Origin: Mucilaginibacter sp. OK268
Lineage (GTDB): Bacteria > Bacteroidota > Bacteroidia > Sphingobacteriales > Sphingobacteriaceae
Direction of reading: 5' to 3'
DNA length: 64,000 nt
Assembly (NCBI RefSeq): GCF_900103125.1
Contig: NZ_FNJV01000001.1
Coordinates: forward strand, 1 to 64,000
Both the position numbers and the translations under genes were made by a program. Shown one piece after another: positions 34,617 through 43,346 of the stretch. Each line of letters begins with the position of its first letter. Position 1 is the stretch's first letter. Below the pieces are notes generated by a model. The model ran no database searches. It was not told the origin of the DNA and saw only the letters and a program-made list of their open reading frames with translations.

Positions 34617-37600
34617 ATGAATAAATCTTACGCAGCAATTTGTATATGTTTTTTATTGCTGTGTGCAACAGCCCGCGTTTTTGCCCAACAAGCGCTGGTA
34701 ACCGATGCTAAACGTGCGGAATTAACACGCTTTTCAACCCAGTTACGCAGTAATTATGATGCCAGTCGTAAGCAGGCCTTATCATTGGCTGCCAGCCGTG
34801 GTTGGAGGGTGCAACGCCATACCAGAAACGGTAACCTGGTATCGCTACAGGGCGTTAACGCTTTAGGTTTTCCTGTTTATCTCATCACCCATAATAATAC
34901 TACATCGGCAGCTACAACCGGTACCAATGCCGTACAGCCGGGTGGTTCGCTTGGTCTTAACCTATCAGGCTCCAGTACATTTTTGAATAATAAGCTGGCC
35001 ATCTGGGATGGCGGCTCGGTATATACGGCCCACCAGGAGTTTGCCGGTAAAACTATCACCATTAAAGACGGTGCTTCGGTGCTTGATCATACCACGCATG
35101 TGGCCGGTACCATGATAGCCCGGGGAATATATGCGCCGGCCAGGGGAATGGCCTTTAACACAGCCACCCTGCAATCATATGATTTTAATAATGACGTGGC
35201 CGAAATGAGTGCTGCGGCATCGGGTCTGTTATTATCCAACCATTCCTATGGAGATGAGGCGGGTTGGAATTTCAACGATAGCGATAACCGCTGGGAGTGG
35301 TATGGCCTGCCTGGCGATTCGGTTGATTATACTTTTGGTTTTTATGATACTCGTGCCCAATCATGGGACAAAATAGCCTATAACGCACCTTATTACCTCA
35401 TTGTGGAGTCGGCAGGTAACGCCCGGTCAAGCAATGGCCCGGCTGTAGGGGCCGACTATTATGGCTACAAAAGTAAAACCGATCAAACGCTGGTTGACAA
35501 AGGCCTGAGACCGGCCGGTATCAGTGATAATAAGGGTTATGATATTATCAGTACTACTGGCAATGCCAAAAATATACTTACCGTTGGCGCCATCAATCCA
35601 TTACCGTATGGGCCAAGTACCCGGCAGGGTATCAGCAGTGCCTTTTTTAGCAGTTGGGGGCCTACAGATGACGGTCGTATCAAGCCCGATATTGTGGGCA
35701 ACGGGGTAAATGTATTATCTGTTGGAGTAGCTAATCCTACCGCATATCTTACGCTTTCAGGTACATCGATGGCTGCGCCAAATATTACCGGTTCATTGTA
35801 TTTGCTGCAGGAGTATTATGCTCAAAAGAATAACGGTGCCTTTATGCGGGCGGCTACGTTAAAAGGTTTAGTATGTCAAACCGCTTTCGATGCCGGCAAT
35901 GTTGGCCCCGATTATATTTACGGATGGGGTTTGCTGGATATGAAAAAAGCGGCCCAGGCCATAACCGATAATGGGACAAAAAGCCTTATTAGTGAAAACT
36001 CTCTGCAACAAGGCCAAAAACAAACCTTTAATATCGTGGCCTCAGGCAGCGATGTGCTGGCTGCAACTATATCATGGACAGACCCTGAAGGGACACCCAA
36101 TGCTGATGGAACGATCAACAGCCGTACACCCAAACTGATCAACGACCTTGATATCAAGATCAGCGATGGTACAACAACCTACAATGCCTGGGTTTTAAAC
36201 CCGGATGCGCCTTCCACGTCTGCTACTACGGGAGATAATATCCGGGATAATATTGAACAGGTTTATATCCCCAATACCATACCTGGTAAAAGCTATACCA
36301 TTACCGTATCGCACAAAGGTACCCTGAAGCAAGGGCCGCAGGCGTATTCGCTTATTGTTACCGGTGCCGGCGGAACTGCCTATTGTGCTTCGGCGCCGCT
36401 TTCCAATGCCGATTCACGCATTAATAATCTGACGTTATCAAACATCAACAATACCCCCGCTGCCGGTTGCAAAAGTTATTCGGATTATACCAATTTAACC
36501 GTTCAGTTGGAGCAGGCTAAAACCTACCCTCTGAGTATCACCTTAGGTACCTGTGGCGGTAATTTTAATAAAGCTGCTAAAGTATTTGTGGATTGGAATG
36601 GCAATGGTGTTTTTAATAATGATGAACTGGCGGCTACTACCACTGTGATTAACGGTACCGGAACGTTGAATGCCAATATCAAGGTGCCCGGATCTGTAAT
36701 ACCAGGTAATTACAGCCTGATGCGTGTAGTACTGACTGAAACAAGTGATACCGCGACCATAAAAGCCTGTGGCAGCTATGCCAAGGGCGAAACACAGGAT
36801 TACCGGGTACAGTTTTTACAAACCAGTATTGATGCCGGTGTAGTAGCTATTGTTAACCCCGGCTCAAGCGGTTCATGCTCTGCCAGTACGCCGGTTACTA
36901 TCAGGCTTAAAAACTTTGGAAGCGCGGCTATTACCAATATACCGGTTACAGTTACCATTACCGCGCCCGATAATACCAAAACCACCTACACCGAAACCTA
37001 TGCCGGTACATTACAACCTCTGGTTGAGGATAACTTTACTTTTAGCCAGCAGTTTAATGCTGTAGCAGGTGCCACTTATACTATTACGGCTACCAGTAAC
37101 CTGGCTAGCGATCCGGTTGTTGCTAATAATACGGTAACAGCAACTGTGGTGATCAATACTCCAGCTTTAATTGGCAATCTGAGTGCTTATTATTGTATTG
37201 ATAGTAAACAATATTTGCTATCAGGTTCAGGCGATGGTACGTTACTCTGGTATCAGAATATTAATGATGCAATTCCGATAGCGTACGGTTCGGCGGCTAT
37301 TACCGCGCAACCACCGGTAAATAATACTTATTATGCAGGTATAAATGATTTTAAGGGATCTGTAGGGCCTGCAACTAAAAGCGTTTTTACGGCAGGTGGC
37401 TATAACCAGTTTACCCCGGGAATGACTGTGAGCACCAAGGTACCCATGGTTATTCAAAGCGCCCGTTTATATATTGGTAATTCGGGAAAAATAACTTTTA
37501 ATGTAAACAACAGTAACGGGCAAACAGTATCAACCACAACTATTGATGCTCAGGCTACCCGAACCAACCCACAACCCGGCGAACAAGCGGATGATCCTAA

Positions 37601-38360
37601 TGACCAGGGGAAGGTATATGATCTGAACCTGGAATTGCCTGCTGCAGGTAACTATACCATATCAGCGGCATTTGATGCTGCGGCTACCATCTATCGGAGT
37701 AATGGCGGGGTAAAAGGTTATCCGTTCAGCATAGGTAATATATTCAGTATTACCGGTAATAATGCCACGCCTGATGGCCCGCCGGATACCACTTACTATA
37801 AAAACTTCTATTATTATTTTTACGATATTAAGGTGCAAAGCTTAGGTTGCGCATCGGCAGCACGGCAACCAGTTACTTTCTCCAAACCGGTTATTACCCA
37901 AACCAATAATACTTTAGGTTCAAATTTTGCAACAGGTAATCAATGGTTTTTAAATGGTAAGGCAATATCCGGTGCTATAGGAAAAACTTATGACCCATTG
38001 CAAAGCGGTGATTACCAGGTAGCGGATACTTTATCCAGTGGATGTGTAGCAATGTCTGATATTTACACCTATGCACGTACGGTTGAAAAACCAGATAATG
38101 CAACAGAGATTGGTTTATCTGTATTTCCGGTTCCGGCAAGCAGCCAGCTTAATGTGATCTTCGCGACAAAAGCCGCTGCCGATCTTAAATTATCATTGAT
38201 CAATCCGGCCGGGCAAATGGTATATCTGGATACGCAATCTGTACCACAGGGGAATTTTAGTAAGGTAATTGATGTTTCCACGCAGATACCGGGTATTTAT
38301 GTGGTAAAAATATTGCTGGGGCAAAAGATCTATGCCCGTAAAATAGTGATCAGCAGGTAA
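34617..38360 (+). CDS. T9SS-exported subtilisin-like serine peptidase (S8)
   Basis: A 1247-residue secreted protein. Signal peptide ends near VFAQ (residue 24). The subtilase domain has Asp131 (IWDGGSV), His161 (DHTTHVAGT) and the nucleophile Ser384 (SGTSMAAPN). A pro-domain-like stretch precedes it. Next come a P-domain-like beta-sandwich (about 465-585), a GEVED-type module (about 605-735; FVDWNGNGVFNNDE, ETQDYRVQF), a CARDB-like domain (about 745-845) and further beta modules. The last 75 or so residues (FPVPASSQLNVIF to ARKIVISR) form a type A T9SS sorting domain, so the enzyme is exported through T9SS and anchored or released at the surface. It probably degrades proteins outside the cell. 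It is monocistronic. Confidence 0.92.
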   Translation: MNKSYAAICICFLLLCATARVFAQQALVTDAKRAELTRFSTQLRSNYDASRKQALSLAASRGWRVQRHTRNGNLVSLQGVNALGFPVYLITHNNTTSAATTGTNAVQPGGSLGLNLSGSSTFLNNKLAIWDGGSVYTAHQEFAGKTITIKDGASVLDHTTHVAGTMIARGIYAPARGMAFNTATLQSYDFNNDVAEMSAAASGLLLSNHSYGDEAGWNFNDSDNRWEWYGLPGDSVDYTFGFYDTRAQSWDKIAYNAPYYLIVESAGNARSSNGPAVGADYYGYKSKTDQTLVDKGLRPAGISDNKGYDIISTTGNAKNILTVGAINPLPYGPSTRQGISSAFFSSWGPTDDGRIKPDIVGNGVNVLSVGVANPTAYLTLSGTSMAAPNITGSLYLLQEYYAQKNNGAFMRAATLKGLVCQTAFDAGNVGPDYIYGWGLLDMKKAAQAITDNGTKSLISENSLQQGQKQTFNIVASGSDVLAATISWTDPEGTPNADGTINSRTPKLINDLDIKISDGTTTYNAWVLNPDAPSTSATTGDNIRDNIEQVYIPNTIPGKSYTITVSHKGTLKQGPQAYSLIVTGAGGTAYCASAPLSNADSRINNLTLSNINNTPAAGCKSYSDYTNLTVQLEQAKTYPLSITLGTCGGNFNKAAKVFVDWNGNGVFNNDELAATTTVINGTGTLNANIKVPGSVIPGNYSLMRVVLTETSDTATIKACGSYAKGETQDYRVQFLQTSIDAGVVAIVNPGSSGSCSASTPVTIRLKNFGSAAITNIPVTVTITAPDNTKTTYTETYAGTLQPLVEDNFTFSQQFNAVAGATYTITATSNLASDPVVANNTVTATVVINTPALIGNLSAYYCIDSKQYLLSGSGDGTLLWYQNINDAIPIAYGSAAITAQPPVNNTYYAGINDFKGSVGPATKSVFTAGGYNQFTPGMTVSTKVPMVIQSARLYIGNSGKITFNVNNSNGQTVSTTTIDAQATRTNPQPGEQADDPNDQGKVYDLNLELPAAGNYTISAAFDAAATIYRSNGGVKGYPFSIGNIFSITGNNATPDGPPDTTYYKNFYYYFYDIKVQSLGCASAARQPVTFSKPVITQTNNTLGSNFATGNQWFLNGKAISGAIGKTYDPLQSGDYQVADTLSSGCVAMSDIYTYARTVEKPDNATEIGLSVFPVPASSQLNVIFATKAAADLKLSLINPAGQMVYLDTQSVPQGNFSKVIDVSTQIPGIYVVKILLGQKIYARKIVISR

Positions 38361-38365
38361 AAGAG

Positions 38366-38452
38366 CCTCACTCCAACCCCTCTCCAAAGGAGGGGGGGCT
38401 TAAAACAAAAGGCTTCCTTGAAGATGACAAGGAGGCCCTTTGTTTTAAGCCC
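38366..38452. repeat. Compound repeat after the subtilase gene
   Basis: A CCTCTCCAAAGGAGG unit (38378-38393 region) runs into a 25-bp inverted repeat (GGGCTTAAAACAAAAGG at 38396 and its complement ending at 38452, two mismatches, 7-base loop). The hairpin may also act as a terminator. 38453-38562 holds only further repeat-like sequence. Confidence 0.65.
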
Positions 38453-38562
38453 TATTCCCGCTACAGACGATGAGGAGGGTGATCGAGCGAAGCGCAGATT
38501 GAGTAAGCTCTGCATTATGCAAATCGAAGCTTTCTGCTTTAAGCCTTCAGCTTTTGGCTATA

Positions 38563-39057
38563 TTAAAAAGTATATTTTAATCCCAGACCCGGTGCTATGT
38601 CAAAGAATGGGCCCCGAGCCAGTTCAAGGCGCGGGTTAAGGTCAAGGCTGATGGCTATAGGGGCAGTTGGTATCTTATATTCAAGACCAAGCGTTGCGTC
38701 AGCACCAATCAGGATGTGTTTACCGCTATAGTATTCATCATCGCCGCCTATGCGTTTGTAATAACCGCTGCCTACCGATCCCAGGTGACCACCAAAACCA
38801 TAGTAAAAATTCAGCTTATCAACACCAAAGGCCTGCTGGTGTATTTCATATAACCCGGTTATTACCACACCATGATCGCGTATGCCAATGATGCCTTCCA
38901 AAGCAGCACTATTATCCATAAAGTATTTTATAGAAGGGCCTACTTCGTAAGCGCCAAATTTTAATCCAACTGCTGTTTTGTAATCCTGTGCCTGCGAACG
39001 TTTACCTATTAATAAGAACGAAACCGAGAAAAATAAAATGTAAGCTAATTTTTTCAT
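38563..39057 (-). CDS. Small outer-membrane beta-barrel-like protein
   Basis: A 164-residue protein with a signal peptide (ending near RSQAQ, residue 24) and an eight-strand pattern of alternating hydrophobic residues. Glycine- and aromatic-rich turns (FYYGFGGHLGSVGSGYY) and a final strand ending in Phe (GLGLKYTF) are hallmarks of small outer-membrane barrels. No specific family is recognised. It is a single gene; an adhesin, porin-like or structural role cannot be told apart. Confidence 0.7.
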   Translation of the reverse strand: MKKLAYILFFSVSFLLIGKRSQAQDYKTAVGLKFGAYEVGPSIKYFMDNSAALEGIIGIRDHGVVITGLYEIHQQAFGVDKLNFYYGFGGHLGSVGSGYYKRIGGDDEYYSGKHILIGADATLGLEYKIPTAPIAISLDLNPRLELARGPFFDIAPGLGLKYTF

Positions 39058-39300
39058 GTAGTGATTTTAAGTTAATGAATTTTGTTACTGTGCATGTAAA
39101 ACCTCACGTTTGGTTAAATGTTTCAACTCGCACATATCCTGCAAATAAACGGCAGATTTGAAATTTTATGGCATTTTAATTAAAAAACAATGCCCGGAAA
39201 ATTTTATCAGGCTGAAAATCAGTGCTAAATATTGAGCTTTTAAGCATGGTATTATAGGGGCAAATAGGTTATTTTAGTAAAATAATCTTACTGTGATAAA

Positions 39301-41013
39301 ATGAATAACTTCAACCTAAAGAGAAACGGGTATTTGGGGATGGTTTTGTTGGCGCTATTTTTTGTGCCCTTAGGATGTGTGCAAAAACGCCTGGTAACCA
39401 ATACTAATGGCCCATACTATAACGGTATGGTGGTATGTGCCTATCCCGATGCCGCGAAGGTTGGGCTTGATATACTAAAAAAAGGCGGTAACGCTGTTGA
39501 CGCGGCAGTTGCCGTGCAGTTTGCTCTGGCAGTGAGCTATCCCGATGCCGGCAATATAGGTGGAGGCGGTTTTATGGTATACCGTTCAAAAACCGGCGAA
39601 ACCAATACACTCGACTTTAGAGAAAAGGGCCCGGCCGGTGCCAGTGCCAATATGTATCTTGATTCGGTTGGAAACATGATACCCAATATGAGTCTTTACA
39701 CCCATAAGGCATCCGGGGTACCCGGGTCTGTTGATGGCATGGTACAAGCTCATCAAAAGTATGGCAAACTCAAATGGGCCGATTTGCTACAACCTGCTAT
39801 CAACCTGGCGCGTAACGGCTTTAAGGTAACACAGCGTTTTGCATCCGAATTAAACCATATAAAGGCTCAGGTTGAAAAATTAAATCCTGGCAAGGCTTAT
39901 TTAATAAAAGATACTGAATGGCATGAGGGCGATATCCTGGTACAGGAAGATCTGGCCAAAACTCTGGAGCAAATTCGCGATAAAGGTCGCGAAGGATTTT
40001 ATGGTGGCATAGTTGCCGACCAGATAGTTGCTGAAATGAAGGCAGGTGACGGTCTGATATCCAAAGCCGACCTACAAAATTACCATTCGGTTTGGCGCAA
40101 GGCAGTCACCGGAAACTATAAAGGGTATAAAATTATTACCATGCCGCCACCGTCAAGCGGAGGAATTGCATTATTACAGCTGCTCCAGTCGGTTGAGAAA
40201 TATCCTTTAAAGAAATGGGGATATAACCAGGATTCTACCGTGAGATTGATCGTTGAGGCCGAACGCCGGGTATATGCCGATCGTTCCAAATATATGGGCG
40301 ACCCTGATTTTTACAAGGTACCAGTGGATAGTTTACTGAAACCCGCTTATATCACATCGCGCATGAGCAACTTTAGCTGGGATGCAGCCACGCCAAGCAG
40401 CAGCATACAGCCTGGTACCTTTGCTGGCTACGAAAGCGATCAAACCACCCATTATTCCATTGTTGACCATGAGGGTAACGCGGTATCTATCACAACAACT
40501 TTAAATGATAGTTATGGTTCAAAGATATTTGTAAAAGGCGCGGGGTTTTTGCTGAACAATGAAATGGACGATTTTAGCTCTAAACCCGGCGTGCCTAACA
40601 TGTATGGACTGGTAGGTGGGAAAGCCAACAGTATACAACCCGGCAAACGTATGTTATCGTCAATGACACCTACTATTGTTGAAAAAAACGGTAAATTATT
40701 GATGGTAGTGGGTACACCCGGAGGATCAACCATTATAACGTCGGTTTTTCAGACCATTATTAATGTGATCGAGTTTGATCAGGATATGCAGCAGGCGGTA
40801 GCATCCAAGCGTTTCCATCACCAGTGGCTACCCGATGCAATAGCGATCGAAAAAGGCGCATTAGATAGTACAACAATAATAAAATTGCAAAGCAAAGGCT
40901 ATAAAATAAATAGCAGGGGCGGTATTGGCAGAGTTGATGCTATTTTGAAAACCCCGCAAGGCTATCAGGGTGGGGCAGATCCACGTGGGGATGATACGAA
41001 GATGGGCTATTGA
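39301..41013 (+). CDS. ggt: Gamma-glutamyltransferase
   Basis: A 570-residue N-terminal-nucleophile hydrolase that cleaves glutathione and other gamma-glutamyl compounds in the periplasm. The N-terminus has a lipoprotein-type signal (FFVPLGC, Cys near 26). The precursor would self-cleave before Thr382 in DQTTHYSIVDHEGNAVS, which becomes the nucleophile of the small subunit. Other family motifs: GGNAVDAAVAVQFAL near 62, GNIGGGGFMVYR near 86 and the GTPGGSTI oxyanion region near 474. The length is standard. It stands alone upstream of a MarR regulator. Confidence 0.92.
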   Translation: MNNFNLKRNGYLGMVLLALFFVPLGCVQKRLVTNTNGPYYNGMVVCAYPDAAKVGLDILKKGGNAVDAAVAVQFALAVSYPDAGNIGGGGFMVYRSKTGETNTLDFREKGPAGASANMYLDSVGNMIPNMSLYTHKASGVPGSVDGMVQAHQKYGKLKWADLLQPAINLARNGFKVTQRFASELNHIKAQVEKLNPGKAYLIKDTEWHEGDILVQEDLAKTLEQIRDKGREGFYGGIVADQIVAEMKAGDGLISKADLQNYHSVWRKAVTGNYKGYKIITMPPPSSGGIALLQLLQSVEKYPLKKWGYNQDSTVRLIVEAERRVYADRSKYMGDPDFYKVPVDSLLKPAYITSRMSNFSWDAATPSSSIQPGTFAGYESDQTTHYSIVDHEGNAVSITTTLNDSYGSKIFVKGAGFLLNNEMDDFSSKPGVPNMYGLVGGKANSIQPGKRMLSSMTPTIVEKNGKLLMVVGTPGGSTIITSVFQTIINVIEFDQDMQQAVASKRFHHQWLPDAIAIEKGALDSTTIIKLQSKGYKINSRGGIGRVDAILKTPQGYQGGADPRGDDTKMGY

Positions 41014-41089
41014 GTTTGCAGTTCGTAGTAGGCAGTTTGCATGCATTATAAATACTGCTTACTGCTAACTTAAAACTGCCAACTAAAAT

Positions 41090-41120
41090 TTGCGTAATCA
41101 ACATGCATTTCTTACGTTTG
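41090..41120 (+). promoter_or_regulatory. marR promoter, fixing the start codon
   Basis: TTG (41090-41092), a 20-bp spacer and TACGTTTG (41113-41120). Transcription should begin near 41125, downstream of the ATG at 41103, so the ATG at 41127 is the probable start and the mRNA is nearly leaderless. Confidence 0.6.
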
Positions 41121-41126
41121 GTATGC

Positions 41127-41570
41127 ATGCAAAACAGCATTAAACATCAGGAAACGATTGACTATTTTTTAAAGATAGTATGGCAAACTGTTGCTAACCG
41201 GTATAACCAGTTGGTTACCGAATTTGGCATTACCCAGTCCATTGGCTATTTATTGATCAATATTGACGAAAAAGAAGGCACTACCGTTTCGCAGGCTGCC
41301 GCTTTGCTGGGCCTCAAATCAACCAGTTTATCCAGGATGCTTAGTCAGCTGGAAAAAACAGGACTGATATACCGCGAATCGAACCAGGGTGATAAGCGTT
41401 CGGTTAAAATATATCTGACCGAACTGGGAAAAGAAAAACGTCATCAGGCCCGTGCGGTGGTAAAGCAATTCAATAATTACCTCGATTCACACATCAGCGA
41501 GGCCGACAAGCAATATCTTACCGAAATGCTTAAGAAGATCAACAAGCTTACGCTGAACTATAAACCATGA
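41127..41570 (+). CDS. MarR family transcriptional regulator
   Basis: A 147-residue winged-helix regulator. The DNA-binding unit covers about residues 45-105: TTVSQAAALLGLKSTSLSRML (recognition helix) and the wing SNQGDKRSVKIYLTELG. N- and C-terminal helices dimerise. Ligand and targets are unknown; the neighbours are ggt upstream and two FKBP lipoproteins downstream. The start at 41127 (MQNSIKHQE) is preferred because a canonical promoter overlaps the alternative start at 41103. Confidence 0.82.
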   Translation: MQNSIKHQETIDYFLKIVWQTVANRYNQLVTEFGITQSIGYLLINIDEKEGTTVSQAAALLGLKSTSLSRMLSQLEKTGLIYRESNQGDKRSVKIYLTELGKEKRHQARAVVKQFNNYLDSHISEADKQYLTEMLKKINKLTLNYKP

Positions 41571-41661
41571 TCGCGCCCACACTTTTACCTTAAATTGTAC
41601 GTTTTATTCAAAAAATTAAGCCCTAAGTATAGGGTGATGGTGTGCTTATGGGGCTATTAAT

Positions 41662-41678
41662 TGTTAAAAAGTGTTAAG
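41662..41678 (+). promoter_or_regulatory. Third site matching the TGTTAAAA array
   Basis: TGTTAAAAAGTGTTAA occurs here exactly as in the elements at 23591 and 47012-47027 (reverse strand). Only two units are present, with none of the flanking hairpin or inverted repeat. It lies 44 bp upstream of the FKBP lipoprotein start, and a -7 box TAAATTTG follows at 41704-41711. Confidence 0.45.
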
Positions 41679-41721
41679 CTGCCGTTTTTCTATTATAAAA
41701 GAATAAATTTGCCTTTTGAAA

Positions 41722-42219
41722 ATGAACAGGACGCTGTTAGCTTTATTCGTGATTGTTATTGGTTTTGGTGCGTGCAAAAAAACGACCGATCCTTTGATTC
41801 AATACAATGCGCAGAAAGCTATTGATGATAAGATCATAGCAGATTATCTGGCAGCTAATCCGGGCTTAAATGCTAAACGCATTGATACTTCGGGTGTTTT
41901 TTACAGTATTAAAGCAGGTGAGGAGGGGAGTGGTAATGATTTGTTCACCAGCTCAACACAAGTGACTGTTGGATATACAGGACGAATTTTGACATCGCAG
42001 GTGGTAATTGCCCAAACTAATGATTTTCATCCCTCATATCGTTTGAGTGATGTGATCAGGGGATGGCAGTTAGGTATACCAAAGATCAAGAAAAATGGTA
42101 AAATAAGGTTATTTATACCATCAAGATATGCTTATGGACCGTATCCACAGGATTCGTTACATTTGCCGGCGAATTCGGTGCTTGATTTTGATATACAGTT
42201 GTATAACGTGATCAATTAA
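41722..42219 (+). CDS. FKBP-type peptidyl-prolyl isomerase lipoprotein
   Basis: A 165-residue lipoprotein starting at the ATG at 41722 (MNRTLLALFVIVIGFGACKK; lipobox GFGAC, Cys18). A helical linker (IDDKIIADYLAANPG) leads into an FKBP domain (about 55-165; VTVGYTGRI, GWQLGIPKIKKNGKIRLFIPSRYAYG). The domain keeps the fold but lacks some active-site aromatics, so chaperone or isomerase activity in the periplasm is likely but weak. It is followed 124 bp later by a tandem-FKBP paralogue. Confidence 0.82.
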   Translation: MNRTLLALFVIVIGFGACKKTTDPLIQYNAQKAIDDKIIADYLAANPGLNAKRIDTSGVFYSIKAGEEGSGNDLFTSSTQVTVGYTGRILTSQVVIAQTNDFHPSYRLSDVIRGWQLGIPKIKKNGKIRLFIPSRYAYGPYPQDSLHLPANSVLDFDIQLYNVIN

Positions 42220-42343
42220 AAATAAAAAGAATTAAGGAAGGATAGCGGATAAAACTGCCATTGAGCCAAAAAAATAAATAACCTAAATGAAACCGGCATT
42301 TTACGGGTTTTATTTAGCAGTTAAAAAAAACAAACAAATTTAA

Positions 42344-43345
42344 ATGAAACAAACACTTTTTACGCTCTTATTAATTACCTCAATAGGTTTAATATCCTGT
42401 CGCAAAACAACAAACTCTCCCAATATCACACAATACGACCAAACCCAGATACAAAACTATATCAGTGCAAACGGGCTTACTGGTATGAAAAGGGATGAAT
42501 CTAATGGCGATACCAGCGGTATATATTATCAGATACTTTCACAAGGGGCAACCAGTACACCTATGCAGTATTCTGATAGCGTTAGCTTTGTGCTATCGGT
42601 AAAATCATTTGATGGTAAGTATATCAACACAGATACCCTTAATTTAGCGCATTTTTCTGGTTTGCTGGGGCATGTATCGCTAGGTGGTAACATTATTGGT
42701 TTTACTAAAGGTTTACAATATGCCATCTACAATCTGGTTAAATACAAAGGTACAAGAGCAAGGATCCTTGTTCCGTCACGTGTAGCTTATGGTGTTAATG
42801 GCGTTGGTTCAGGTAGCTCAAGCAATACCAATTCGCGTGTTGCTGGTAACCAGTGCCTTGATTATTATGTAAACGTAGTTTCAAATCTTGATTATATTGA
42901 TAATAAAACTCCCGGTTATGATGATTATGTGATCAATGACTATGCGAAGCGGAATAATATACCAATATCCACTTACACTCATGTTACATCTGGTCGTGGA
43001 AGAGGGCTATATTATAAAATAACCACCCCGGGTACAGGTACTGATATATTGAGTGATGCGTCAGCATTTACGGCAACCTATATTGGTAAATGGTTAAATG
43101 GCGCTACATTTGCAGGTACTGCTATAGATGTAGGAACTGCAGGTACAACTACTTTAACTTCATTTGATAGTCTTGGTTCACTTATTGTAGGTGTACAAGA
43201 AGCACTTACCGGGCAAAAAGTTGGTTCTACGGTTGCTATGCTTATACCTTCACGATTAGCTTATGGTAAAACAGGTACTACCGGTACAGGATCCAACGTA
43301 TGCTTATATTATGAATTTACAATTGGTACGATAACTAATCCTTAA
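42344..43345 (+). CDS. Tandem FKBP-like lipoprotein
   Basis: A 333-residue lipoprotein (lipobox LISC, Cys19) with two FKBP-type domains, about 45-185 and 200-333. Each ends in a matching PSRxAYG segment (VPSRVAYGVNG and IPSRLAYGKTG). The interdomain segment YVINDYAKRNNIPIST repeats the helical linker at the N-terminus (IQNYISANGL), so the gene arose by internal duplication. The first domain is the more divergent. It is a likely periplasmic folding factor or scaffold. Its stop codon lies 1 bp from the stop of the convergent photolyase gene. Confidence 0.8.
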   Translation: MKQTLFTLLLITSIGLISCRKTTNSPNITQYDQTQIQNYISANGLTGMKRDESNGDTSGIYYQILSQGATSTPMQYSDSVSFVLSVKSFDGKYINTDTLNLAHFSGLLGHVSLGGNIIGFTKGLQYAIYNLVKYKGTRARILVPSRVAYGVNGVGSGSSSNTNSRVAGNQCLDYYVNVVSNLDYIDNKTPGYDDYVINDYAKRNNIPISTYTHVTSGRGRGLYYKITTPGTGTDILSDASAFTATYIGKWLNGATFAGTAIDVGTAGTTTLTSFDSLGSLIVGVQEALTGQKVGSTVAMLIPSRLAYGKTGTTGTGSNVCLYYEFTIGTITNP

Positions 43346-43346
43346 T

